Part shown: in pieces, positions 22,643 through 35,879 of the stretch
How positions within the stretch are numbered: position 1 is the stretch's first letter
Layout: the number at the start of each line of letters is the position of its first letter
Assembly (NCBI GenBank): GCA_014529385.2
Contig: CM043966.1
Location: 95,912,587 to 95,976,586 of the forward strand
DNA from: Adiantum capillus-veneris
Lineage: Eukaryota > Streptophyta > Polypodiopsida > Polypodiales > Pteridaceae
Direction of reading: 5' to 3'
DNA: 64,000 nt
Translations under genes and position numbers: made by a program
The notes under the pieces: generated by a model
What the model was told of the DNA's origin: nothing
Database searches by the model: none
What the model saw: only the letters and a program-made list of their open reading frames with translations

Positions 22643-22815
22643 ATGAATCCGTGTGCATTTGTTACCATAAATAGTACACGTATTTTTCGGTTGTCAAAAA
22701 CTATTTATTGTGGTTGTACGATCTATTTAATGCATGTCTTGCTAACACATGTAGAATAATATTTGACGTGCTTCGTGAAAAATGCTAATGGTAATGTCTA
22801 TTATTGTATGAAAAG

Positions 22816-22847
<32 letters not shown>

Positions 22848-23148
22848 TAACTTAGTAAAGGGGAGAAGAGAAATCATTTACAGAAGCAAATACATACATC
22901 GAGAGAGAGAGAGAGGCTAGAGAGAGAGAGAGAGTTAAAAAGGCCTTTTCCTCCTTCAAGGTGCAAGAATCAAAAGCGTGAAGACCAACAACAACATTCC
23001 CAGTTCTGAATCTCTATTCCAAGAGCAATTTCTAGTCCTGGCAAAGGTAAAGGCAATCTCTTCATGCTTATTTGGTCCATAGTTTAGTTGTGTCTAGGAA
23101 TTGTGCTACAGAATGTGAAAAGCAATTTAACATTGAACCTGGCAAAAT

Positions 23149-23211
23149 TGGATCACGACGCGCCAGTAGGTTTATGGAGGTTCGTTTATGTACTCCGCAC
23201 ACCGTGATCCA
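23149..23211. repeat. Hairpin unit 1
   Basis: The left arm TGGATCACGACGCGCC pairs with the right arm ending CCGTGATCCA, with a loop of about 30 nt. The loop is similar to that of the unit at 23295. Confidence 0.75.
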
Positions 23212-23294
23212 CGTTTTAGAGTGTACAAGGTTTTTTTTCTGGAGTATATTATTCTTTGATGTTTTGGTAGATATTACTGTGTATAAAAGCCAAT

Positions 23295-23365
23295 CAAGTG
23301 GATCACGGTGCGCCGGTAGTTTTGTGGAGTTTTGTTTATGTACCCCGCGCGCCGTGATCCACTTG
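23295..23365. repeat. Hairpin unit 2
   Basis: The left arm CAAGTGGATCACGGTGCGCC pairs almost perfectly with GCGCGCCGTGATCCACTTG, making a stem of about 20 bp. It is homologous to the unit 146 bp upstream. Confidence 0.85.
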
Positions 23366-23603
23366 GTTAGCTTTTGCTCTCACAACTATAAAGTAATTTT
23401 GCATTTGATCAATCATTATGCAGGGCAAAATTTTAGTGACCCTTCACACAAACCATCAAAAGATGCACATATGCTAATCATCTTCTGTTATTTTCTATAT
23501 GAGTTGGAAATAATTGTGAGATACCTAGCTCTTCTTTTTATTTATGTTTGAAGAAACTTATATTTCTCAGTATGAAATAAATGGTAGGATTAAGATCTCA
23601 TAG

Positions 23604-25394
<1,791 letters not shown>

Positions 25395-25766
25395 GATCTT
25401 AGAGTATGGCAAACATTTAATGATCAAATACAAGGGTGAGTTTCCACATGATATTTGCAAATCATCAAAAGTTTGAAATAGTTGTGGTACATATTGCACT
25501 TAATTCTACAGGCATTTGTGGTACATTCGATCATCTAAACTCTAATTCTCTTGTTCCATCGATGATTGGCATATTCCATTGTCTCCCTCCACCTCATTTA
25601 ACTTTCAAGAGAACTTGAGTTATTGAATGCATCTGCTCGCTTCTTTTCTGAAGTTGCAAATCCCCACCTATGGATGGTTTACAGGGTACATATTTCTTAT
25701 TGGTTGACCTTTTTTCATCCCGCTAGATTATCACATTGCCCCCATGTAGACCAATATCTGACAAAA

Positions 25767-27645
25767 CTAGGTCCAAAGCCTAGATAGAGCCACTTGTCGT
25801 TCAGCTGACTTTTTGATTTTCCAAGCAAACCCAATGTACAGATATACCAACTTCTCTACAATTTGGCAGAGACCATGCATTGTACAAATATAGACATTAG
25901 CAAGTGGTATATCCAGAACTGGTCGGAAATTAGAGTCTTGATTGTGACGAGTAGGAGCCTTTCTCCACCACTTTGGGTCCATCACCTTTGCAGGTTCCAT
26001 GCAATACAAGCGTGGAGACTTTTCCATGGCACCCATTCCACAATTATACATACACTTCAGTGTTTTGAGGTCACCTGCAAGATGCCATTGAACTTGAAAG
26101 TCTCCTCTCCCATCCACAGCCAGTACCTCTCCTTGATTCATTTACCTATCAATGATATCTAGAATAGAGGTTTGATGGAACACCCAAAATAAAATGTCAT
26201 GGTCTTCTTTCTTTACTCGCAAGATTAATCCTTATGAGATACAAAAAATAAATATAAAATTTAGGTACAATAGAGGGCTTGCTAGAGCTGCAAAATTGGA
26301 AATAACTGGATTACCTGAAATGCACCAATCCACCATATGTTTGTTTCTGATTGAACATTGAAGTATGAAGGGTCATCAGTGGGACATTTGGAAAGAGCCC
26401 TATTCATTAATGTGATTGTAACTCGCTCTAGCTTTTGTCTTTAAGAGTCTCACACTCATCTAGCCTCAAAACAAATTTTAGAACGTCACCTATCTCTTTG
26501 AATGTGATTGTAGAACTCTACCATTCTAGTTTGCACCAAAGTCAGGTCCATGAAGATATTGTTGTACTCATCGTAAGTGACAATACTTTCCTGTGAGCTA
26601 TAAATATCTTGAATATGAAATGGACATACAATGAATTTGATATGTTCATTATTGAGCTGGAGTCTTTCCTTCCAAACACTTGCAGTTGTTGGTAAAAGCT
26701 TAGACTTTATTCCCTTCTTCACAAACATGGAAGAGATAGACTCTGAATAGCTGAGTAACCTCTTTTACTAATGCCAATGGAGTCCAATGTACCTTGTATT
26801 TGCTTGGTAGGCACTGCATTCTTTGAAATGAATCTGTCAACAACATCCCGTTGCAAGATCTTAAACTTTTTGTCATCCTTTGCAAGACCACTAGTTATTA
26901 ATGGCTTTAACTGCTTTCCTACATTGGCCTGCAGGTCTATGTTTTCTTTGTCTGGATAGATAGAATCTCTACAAAGAAAGCATAACTAACATAAGCAAAA
27001 ACTTAGATTAGTTTAAATTAATTAGACAGTTTACAAAGCTCACCTCAATGCTTGGATTCTTTTCTTAAGGCCGCCAGAGCCTACCTTCAACGTTTCAAGA
27101 TTCCGTAGTTTCTTCTTTCACACACGAGTGCCTAACATTGTCTCTTTGTTTTGTAATGACCATACCTTTGTTCGCAAGACCTGTGATTCCTGTGTGTGTT
27201 GCATTACAATCTTTTGGTCCTCATAATGCAAGTTGGAAAGTCTTTGAATCTCATCTTCTTGGTGCTTCACCATGTCTTTATAAGTTTTTGATTTGTTGTT
27301 TAGAGGTTTACAGTAGCCAAGCAATCCATTCGCTCCATTACCTGCAAAGGTCAATAAGTTAGTGGGAATTGAAAATGCAGGGAAAGCATTGGTCATGGGA
27401 TTCAATGGATAGAGTGAGCCTTTTGTCCAAATATCTAAGTGTTTTTCTCCATGTGCTCTGAGTCTCTCTGTCATGATCGGTGTCACTTTGATGTTAGTTT
27501 TGCCTCGCTTACACAGTGGCGTATATTGGGGATCCAGGTCAATGTGTAGATGATAGAAGGGTCTTTTAAGGAGGACATTTGTGGGGGTGGAAGAAGAAAC
27601 CATGTATGCAACAGTGCAAGAAAGGGAGGATTTCTTTGAGGTCAC
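25767..27645 (-). pseudogene. Gene D (copy 2): coiled-coil protein of unknown function, broken
   Basis: Exon 1 (27645-27044) ends at a GTGAGC donor; the next exon begins at 26968 after an AG. Exon 1 starts near 27645 (MTSKKSSLSC), has a Pro/Asn-rich middle and ends in a probable coiled coil (KTYKDMVKHQEDEIQRL), interrupted by a TGA near 27118. The next part has QANVGKQLKPLI and DDKKFKILQRDVVDRF, then KVHWTPLALVKEVTQLF in another frame and HIKFIVCPFHIQDIY. The last part (26141-25767) has HLAGDLKTLKCMYNC and VYICTMHGLCQIVEKLV. Gly-Asp-Leu-Lys followed by spaced Cys recalls the catalytic region of some DDE transposases, but this is a weak guess. It lies next to the right terminus, mirroring gene A at the left. 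Confidence 0.5.
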
Positions 27646-27921
27646 CGCACAAACAGTGAGAGAGTAAGGAGAGAGCAGGTTTGGAAGGATACATCCTATT
27701 TCCTTTAGTCATACATTCCACGTACAGGAAACTCCCTCCAATTCTAGGACGTTCATTAAATGCAACTGAAAACGATTTTTTCCTCAATCATCACGGTTGT
27801 TATGATGTTGTGGCAAGAATCTACTTGTAAGTGCACTTTTCGAATGGTTATTTAAAGTTTACAATTGCTTTTACCACACCTATTTTCTAGAGAGAGAAAG
27901 TAAAAATTCTATTTTTCTTAG

Positions 27922-27956
27922 AAGGCCCTCCAAATGACCTCCAAAATTTCCTAATG
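27922..27956 (-). repeat. Right terminal inverted repeat, copy 2
   Basis: On the minus strand it reads CATTAGGAAATTTTGG and GGTCATTTGGAGG, as at 9225. The next bases outward are TTTTGTGTCAA. Confidence 0.8.
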
Positions 27957-29218
27957 TTTTGTGTCAAATATACACGAATGTAATTAGTATGTAATATACA
28001 CAAATACTTGTGTCGATGCCTATCTGATTTTTATCTTAAGGTGCTCTAAAGTGATGGCCAAGTGCTCTGAAAACTTTTTGTAGCCAAGTTGTCAAGTGTT
28101 AATAATGTGCATGTATGGACCTCTACCCTATCTATTTTTTCTCTCTCTATTGAAATGGATGTTGTGGTCTATGGTTCTTAAATATTTTATGGTCTTAAGT
28201 GCAATTTTAACCTATGTATATAAAGAAGATGTTTGAGGTGGTGATGGCCCAAAGCCTGTCAAGTGGATCTTAAGTGTTGGAAATTGGTAGAAAGTCCCTA
28301 ACAAAGCTAGCCCAGTGCCTGTAAAGTGGATCTTACGTGCTGAATAGTGGTTGAAAGTACCCCAACAAGTGCTAGCTCAATGCTAGTAAAGTGATCTAAA
28401 GTGCTAGAAATTGGTAGAAAGTCCAAAAAGAAGATTTCCTAGTGCCTATTAATGGATCTTAAGTGTTGTAAAGTGGTGGAAAGTCCCTAATAGGTGCTAG
28501 CCTTGTTTCTATCAAGTGGATCTAAAGAGATAGAAAGTTGTTGAAAGTCCCTAACAAGTGCTAACCTAGTGCCTGGCAAGTGGATTTAAAGTGCTGGAAA
28601 GTGGTGGAAAGTCCCTAACAAGTGCTAGCCTAGTGCCTGTCAAAAGACTCTTAAGTGTTGGAAAGTGGTAGAAAGTCCCTAACAAGTGCTAGACCAGTGC
28701 CTCTCAAGGGAATCAGAGATCTAAAGTGTTGGAAAGTGTTGGAAAGTCCCTAACAAGTGCTAGCCAGTGCATGTCAAGTGGATCCTAAGTGCTAGAAAGT
28801 GATAGAAAGTCCCTAACAAGTTCTAGCCCCAAGTGGATCTAAAGTGCTAGTAAGCCCCTAACAAGTGCATGTAAGTGAATCCTAAGTGCTAGAAAGTGGT
28901 AGAAAGTCCCTAACAAGTTCTAGCCCCAAGTGGATCTAAAGTGCTAGTAAGCCCCTAACAAGTGCTAGCCGAGTGCATGTCAAGCGGATCTAAAGTGTTG
29001 GAAAGTGATGGAAAGTCCCTAACAACTCCATTAGGTAGCATTGCTCTTTAACGTACCATCTCTCATTTGGACCCCTTTTAACCTTGGCCCCATGTTGAGA
29101 CAGATCCATAAACACATGTCTATATTCTAACCCTTGTTCTCATTTATTCTCCCACGTTAAATGATCAATTTAATATGAGAAAATCATTTGGGTTGGTTAG
29201 ATATCAGATTTTATAAAA
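27957..29218 (-). repeat. Gypsy 3' LTR or part of it, minus strand
   Basis: The minus-strand start at 29218 follows the tract TTTCAAGAGAGAGGTAA, identical to the one before the LTR at 59840. The first 190 bp match the 5' end of the solo LTR at 43346 and that at 59840. The TG start has mutated to TT. The inner end, near the element terminus at 27956, is not defined. It carries the minisatellite listed next. Confidence 0.65.
28240..29025. repeat. Minisatellite, about 60-66 bp unit, roughly 13 copies
   Basis: Each unit contains GTGGAAAGTCCCTAACAAG, then CTAGCC and GTGGATCTAAAGTG, with substitutions and deletions between copies. It lies inside the LTR. Confidence 0.85.
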
Positions 29219-29710
29219 TTACCTCTCTCTTGAAATCATAGTCGTCCTCGGCTATGAGGTAGAAGAGATAAAGTCTTAGTCATTAGCCTATGTTTCTTAG
29301 CGGGTAGAGGATCCCTTTTCACCCTGCGACATCATTCCAAAATGAATGACTAGTCCATTTGGTGCTTGGGAGACATAGTTGCCACAAGCATGTTTGCTCT
29401 TTAGTCCATATCATACTCCCAAAGTAGAGTGACAAATTCTACTTGGTGTTTAAGTGACGTCGTCATCACAAACATGATTCTAAGCATGCATACTATTAAA
29501 TTTGCGCATAAAAGAGGATTAGTCTTATAATACAAAAAAAAAATTCATTTATAGAAATCATTTACATTTGCTTACTCTAGTGCAACATTGTAAGCATTGA
29601 CAAGGTTCATATTATCCTTAAGTTGTATTCCTTGCATCCATCTAGCATCTCCAAATGGATAATTTTTGAACTTAATAAGATACCATCGGATAAGTGTTTA
29701 CCTTTGGGAT
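29219..29710 (-). pseudogene. Gypsy chromovirus 3' end: chromodomain fragment and 3' UTR
   Basis: Minus-strand reading from about 29705 to the stop at 29572 gives YLIKFKNYPF, DARWMQGIQLK and NLVNAYN, nearly the same as the C-terminus of the element ending at 59483. The following 350 bp match that element's 3' UTR up to the polypurine tract. Upstream pol is missing. Confidence 0.8.
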
Positions 29711-30063
29711 GCAACAGGGGATGGTCCTTTTTGGCTAGGCTTGATAATTGTTGGCCTATGATTTGAGCTCGTGTTCATTCAATGCCCTAGAAATAGGATT
29801 GGTTGGGAGTGAGTCCTGGCCGGGGGTGGTGAGACCCACAAATACATCTAGAAATTGGCCTAGTTTGGGTAGGTCGTATGCTGATGGAAAAAGGATAAAA
29901 GAAAATGGATTTCATGAAGGGATCAAATAAGGGAGGAGGATGTAATTTAATTAAGGAACTCTTCTAATTGTTTGGTAAAAAGAAGCTTTGGAAAGGCTAG
30001 GAAGCTAAACGAGCTATCCCGCAATTGTCCTCATCAATCGAACCTTTCCTCTGCTTCTCAGAT

Positions 30064-30760
30064 TATTCTACAAGATGGCAGTACTAGAAGCACTAGACCT
30101 TAAGAGTCAGCTAAATCAATTACTTGATTTCACCCAAGAGAATCTCCCTTATTTTCTCACTCCTCTTCCATGAGAAGAATTATCCCACTCATGATTTGGA
30201 ACTACTAGTTGTGGTTCATGCCCTCAAGAAAATGGAGGCCCTACCTTTTAGGTTAGATGTATGAGCTCATTATTGCCAACCCCAAAAGTCTCAAGTGGAT
30301 TTTTACCCCATCCAGACTCAATATGGGACAAAGGTGAGGGATTGAAATTCTTCTTTGATACACAAAATCAAGTTAATCCCAGATATCTAGTCCAACATTA
30401 AAGCACCTACAAGATGGCAGTACTAGAAGCACTATACCTTAAGAGTCAGCTAACTCAATTACTTGATTTCACCCAAGAGAATCTCCCTTATTTTCTCACT
30501 CCTCTTCCATGAGAAGAATTATCCCACTCATGATTTGGAACTATTAGTTGTGGTTCATGCCCTCAAGAAAATGACGGCCCTATCTTTTAGGTTAGATGTA
30601 TGAGCTCGTTATTGCCAACCCCAAAAGTCTCAAGTGGATTTTTACCCCGTCCAGACTCAATATGGGACAAAGGTGATGGATTGAAATTCTTCAAGAGTTG
30701 ACTTTTTGAGATCAAATTTAGACTAGGTAGGGAGACCCCTACTGCAGACATCCTAAGTCA
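30064..30760 (+). pseudogene. Gypsy RNase H fragment, tandemly duplicated
   Basis: Two near-identical copies (about 30071-30346 and 30410-30685, period 339) contain KNYPTHDLELLVVVHALKK in one frame and PKSLKWIFTPSRLNM in another. These match the RNase H domain of gypsy elements. Many stops and frame changes make it a relic. Confidence 0.7.
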
Positions 30761-30789
30761 AATCATAGTATTCGTTGCCATCTCTCTTT

Positions 30790-32224
30790 TCCATTCAACC
30801 CTACCAGAAGAGGTTTAACGTACCCTCTAAACCAACAAGCAAATTGATCATTAATGCAAGATGATTTAAGCTCAAGTTCAATATATTTGGAAGATTAATC
30901 TATTCAAGATTGGCTATTATTTTTCAAGATTCCATTATGTGCACCACAAGTTTAAGGATGAAAATTCTAAAGGAAGCTCATAAGAACCCCACTTACAACT
31001 TGCCCATACTATGATAGTATGTTTGTTTCTCCTAGAGCAATATTTCTTCTAGCCTAAGATAAAAGAGTATACATTGGAGTATGTTAAGGAGTGTTGGTAT
31101 GACAAAACGTTAGAAGACTCAAGATCCTTGGGAAGCTACATATTTGCAAATGAAGTGGGAGAGCATAAGTATGGAATTTGTGAAAAAACATGGATTGATC
31201 CATGTTCCATCATATCTAAATGCCAAACTTGGCTTGATGCTTACATGCAGTCTATGGAGTCTCCTTAACCACTTATTTTTGGATTTAGAAAACTTTTTCA
31301 GTATCAAATGTCAATTTTTGTATCTGCCTTGCGATTTTTGATTTGCAAATGGTATTTTGTTGATTTGGTCAAAATTTTGTTGTTTTTTTGGTATGGTATA
31401 CCTTATAAAAGTTGCCCCAAATGTTTTCAGTTACTCACTGCTCAAATCTTAGCTTCAGATGCCTCAAGGGATCTTTTTTTTTTGCGATCCATGTCCCATC
31501 ACATCTAAACATGAAATTTGGTCAAATGTATGCCTGTAGATGTTAAATTTTCAGTTATTTTGGAATTTGATTCCAAAAAGTCAAAAAGGCCCAATTTTGG
31601 TCTATTTCCAAGGTTTTTGTGACCCAGAACTTCACAGGACACCTTGGTATCAATTTTCACCCAAAATGCCTTAGGGGGTCATTCATGTTCCCACATTATT
31701 TGTCTTTAAACTTCCCAGATCATCTCTCCTTGGCTTGATTTACCCCTTTTTGCACTTATACTTGGGTTTGAATCAGTTTTTGAGTTATGACCATCAAATT
31801 TTTCAAATTTCAGAGTTTATGGTCTCGCCTACCAAAATATAGTTTTGACAATTTTTTTCATAATTCTTTTTGCCCAATTTGATTGTTGTAGATGCTACCT
31901 AACCTACTCCTAAGTAGTGAAATGAATCCTATGAATAAAAACCAACAAATGGTGCAAAATTGAAAGAAAAACGGAATATGGAACAATACTTTCAAAGCAT
32001 TGGAGAATATGAAGAATGAAATGCTTTTGTATCTCACTCACAACTCTTAATACCTCTCAAGAATAGACCTAGCAAGTCCCCGACTTCTAGCCTTTATCAA
32101 GCACTAAACCCCATGTCTAGCTACTTGATAGCTAAAGTGTAAATGGAATGTAAATCAAAATCAAAGGTCTCTAAGGATAAATCTATGACTAGGTCACTCA
32201 CCACCTAAGGATCACTCTCCCTAG
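30790..32224 (-). other. Non-coding stretch, probable 5' internal part of a minus-strand LTR element
   Basis: No gene is supported. It lies downstream (minus strand) of the LTR and primer site at 32225-33258. The word GATCCATGTYCCATCA occurs twice (about 31197 and 31486), so some internal duplication exists. Confidence 0.35.
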
Positions 32225-32236
32225 CAATGGCGCCAA
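32225..32236 (-). other. Primer binding site, Tat/Athila-like
   Basis: On the minus strand TTGGCGCCATTGC follows an LTR end in CTAACA. TTGGCGCCGTTGC-like primer sites are typical of Tat/Athila gypsy elements. Confidence 0.7.
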
Positions 32237-33258
32237 TGTTAGCGAGTCGTCACTTCGACGTATGTAGCATATCTATCTAGAACTCACATAATGTCAATAC
32301 TTAGGAAAACAACTCGGATGGGGCACAAAGACTCTTTGAGGGTGTCAACCTCAAGAAGTAAACCTATGGAACAAAGCCATCTCTTGTACTAGCAAATACA
32401 TCACTCAAATCTGGTAAACTACATAAGTCTTATGTCACCTCATTAGGTTGTCACGCCGTTTTGGCACTCAAACAAAGTCTTAATGCTATAAAAATTTAGG
32501 ATAAGGTCTAAGACACCTAAGGGCACGATGCTACCAAGTTTGGTTGCAATCCAATGAGGTACCAAAATCACAATACATCATGATTAAGGTCCTAAAAACT
32601 ACAATAGAACATACCAAAAAGGTTCCCCTATGGTCTAGGAACACTCTTTTGTTGTCAAAATGTCAAAAAACAACCATTAATGCACTCAAGATAACCAATT
32701 TATCTCGCTAATGTGTAGTCACAAACCACAACAAAATTGACAATGTTTATACTTAAATAAAAGAGCAGTAGATACGGAACACAATGCAAGTTTTGGAATC
32801 AAAATTGGATTATCAGAGTTCAAGATAGAATGATTACAATGCGCTAAGAGCAGCCGCTCTCAGTCATACGCTCCAAAACTCATAAACCTTGTGATAATGA
32901 TAAGTATTCTTTCCCATTTACAAAAAATGAACTTTATACCTAGGGATTTCTTGGCCAATGGCTAGCTTTACAAGGACTCATTTATAGACTTTACAACTCA
33001 GATTTGGCACAAGATGGCTTAGAAATTATCTAATTTAAATCAGAGACTCTCAAATAATTACAAAGACATCCGAAAAATAATGAGGGATATCAAAATTTTA
33101 GGTCTCCTGAAGAAGGGGTCAACTAGGAGGGCACTCATCCGTCCAACTACCGAGAGTAACTGAGGACAGTTTCTTTCTAATGGAGAGGTATGTAATGGGA
33201 ATGAAAAATCACTTATTTTAGGTGGAAAAAGCTAAGGCCTATGTGACAAAATATCACA
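32237..33258 (-). repeat. Probable 5' LTR of a minus-strand gypsy element
   Basis: The plus strand starts TGTTAGCG next to the primer site and reaches a candidate end at ATATCACA, giving TG...CA ends and about 1020 bp. The outer boundary is a guess because no partner LTR is present. There are no genes inside. Confidence 0.5.
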
Positions 33259-33659
33259 TATGTATATTTTATTATTTAAGTGCTCTTTATGAGCTATGAT
33301 CATTATTATGTCCTGTTCATCAATCTGTATCCATTTGAGCATTCAAGAAATATATATAAATAAATATGTGCAAGAGGAAAACGATCACTCTTGTAGGGAG
33401 GAAGATTGCACCTAGAGCTTGTGTCCTTCTTCTCTTCTCTCTTCTCTCGTCTCTTTTCTCTTGTCCTATCATTTGTAGCACTCCATTGTAGGAGGTGTAC
33501 CTACATGTGCTTTCACTCTATCTCACATTGTCTATCTCTCTCAAATCAGTCTTGTCGTGGATAAGTGTTCTTGTGATACACTAGGTATGTAAATATATTG
33601 TTTTATGGTTTGTAGCACGTTATTTTTGGTATTTTGTAGGCTCTTCGTGCTCCCGGAGG

Positions 33660-35720
33660 CTACAAAAATATTGAAGATTCCATACAAGAAAGAAAAATCC
33701 AAGTGCATGTGGATGCATCAAACTTTGCTATTAGTAGCATATTAGCACAACCCAAAGAGAAGACAATGGATATTCCTATCTCATATGCTAGCAGGCAATT
33801 GAACAAAGTGGAAAAGAATTACACCACAACTAAAAGAGAAGGATTTGGGATTATTTATGTGGTTAAGAAATTCAGACATTTCTTATTGATTAATAAGTTT
33901 GTCTTCTTTGTGGACCACCAAGCCCTACTTTATCTTGTCAACCAGCCTTGCCATACTGATAGGGTTGTGAGATGGTTTATCATCTTATTGGAGTTTGATT
34001 TTATGGTAGTAGTCAAGAAAGGTACCACACATCAACAAGCCGATCACCTTTCAAGGATCGCTTCAAGAGAACCTTTAAAAGGGATTGATGATGATTTGCT
34101 AGATGCTTATCTATTCTCCATTGAAAAGGTTTCAAGATCATCAGAAGATCTTGTCTTTCTGATGACCATAGCTCAAGTAGATTCACAAATCCCACTTCCA
34201 ATCATACCACCATTGATTGAGTGATTGGCTTTGTATTAGTTGTTGGTTGGAAGGTTGTATTGGAAAAACAAGGATAGGATCCTACTTTTGTGCATAAGAC
34301 CCAAAGAACAAGCTAATTACTTAGATCAAGATTTCACAATTGTAGTGGGAATCCATTTTGCAGAAGACCGAACTTTGTGATGACTATTGGCCTACTATAA
34401 AAAGAGATGTTTGTGCCTATGTGAGCAAATGTTTCCAATGGAAGGAAAGAGCAGCCATACCACATGCAATTTTTCTCCAGATATCGAATACACCTAAGTG
34501 CAATCAATCTTTGGTGAAGTAATTGATGAATAAAAATTTTCCAAAAGACATGAGAAAATGAAGAAAGAGATCGATTGACACCAAAGAAGCTAGTTATACC
34601 ATGATCCTCTAGTAGCTCTATAGACGAGGAAAGGACCAACAGCTTAGATTGTGTGCTAATGAAGATGAATACATTCCTATTTTGGAACAAGCACACACAG
34701 GGCTAGTAGGGGGCCATTTCTCTCATGAAACCATAGCTAGAGAAATACTGATGGCTGGTATATGGTGGCCAACTCTATTTGCCGATGTGAAATATTGTTA
34801 GATGATGTGACTCATGTCAAAGAGAAAATATTCTAACTAGAATGGACAGCATGACATTGTGACCAATGATGGGAGCACAAGCATTTTTTAAGTGGGGTGT
34901 AGACTTTGCTGTTCCAATACAACCACCTGCTTAAAAAACACAGACACAATATACTATTATGGCCACAGATTATTTGACCAAGTGGACAGAAGCTAGAGCC
35001 ACTAGGAAGAACAAATGCACAACCACTACTGCATTCTTGTATGAATGTTTATTCATGCAATATGGGCTTCCTATTGAGCTTGTTAGAGAATTTTCTTAAC
35101 AAGTTTATGGTCATCCATAACAAATCCGTGCCCTATCATCCTAAACATTCTTGTATGAATGTTTATTCATGCAATATGGGCTTCCTATTGAGCTTGTTAG
35201 AGAATTTGCTTAACAAGTTTATGGTCATCCATAACAAATCCGTGCCCTATCATCCTCAAGCAATCGGCCAGGCAAAGCATACATAAAACCTAAGTGTGAT
35301 TGTAAGCTCGGAGTAGACTGGGAGATGAATCTTCACTCATCTCTGTGGGATTATAGAGTTTCATTTAAAATAGCTTTGAATACCACTCCATTCAACTTGG
35401 TCTACAAACTCGATGCTATATTGCCAATGGATGTTTTACTACCAATCGTCAAAGTTGCACACAAATTAGAATGGAGACGTCATGAACTATTGGAATGACT
35501 CAAAAATCTAGAACAATTAGAAGAGCATAGAATAGCTATTTTTGCACACATCTATGCTCAAAAAAGAAAAAAAGTTATTTGGCTCACATTTGTTGATGAA
35601 AATCTTCAAGCAAGGAGATCTAGAAAAATAATGGAATATTGGATTAGTGGATGTCTATTGCCATGACTAATGATCTCTTACAAAGAATGCACACAACTAA
35701 GGAATGCAAGATCAAATAAC
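33660..35720 (+). pseudogene. Ty3/gypsy (Tat/Athila type) RNase H and integrase remnant
   Basis: The first part is open from 33703 to 34224 and is the RNase H after RT: HVDASNFAISSILAQP, SYASRQLNKVEKNY, FFVDHQALLYLVN, HQQADHLSRI. After it the integrase is readable only in pieces: GGHFSHETIAREIL, ATDYLTKWTEA and QYGLPIEL, with many stops and frameshifts. A 114 bp tandem duplication lies in the integrase core. RT, protease and gag upstream are missing. Confidence 0.85.
35032..35259. repeat. Tandem duplication, 114 bp x 2
   Basis: The block ATTCTTGTATGAATGTTTAT and what follows is repeated with period 114 and very few differences, inside the integrase remnant. Confidence 0.95.
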
Positions 35721-35879
35721 AACATGTTATCAAAGAAGCTCAAGAGGAAACATGCATTCAAATCTTAAAGTGAAAAGCCGCAATGAGACCAATCCCTGAT
35801 GTTTTGCTAGTAAATAAGCTTCAAATTCAACCTCTTCATTTTGTTTGGTCTTGAGTAGAAGACAAAGTAGAGACTGATG

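Noticed and set aside
23072-23551. Open frame of 159 codons
   Set aside because: It spans two hairpin repeats and a probable intron; composition is not protein-like.
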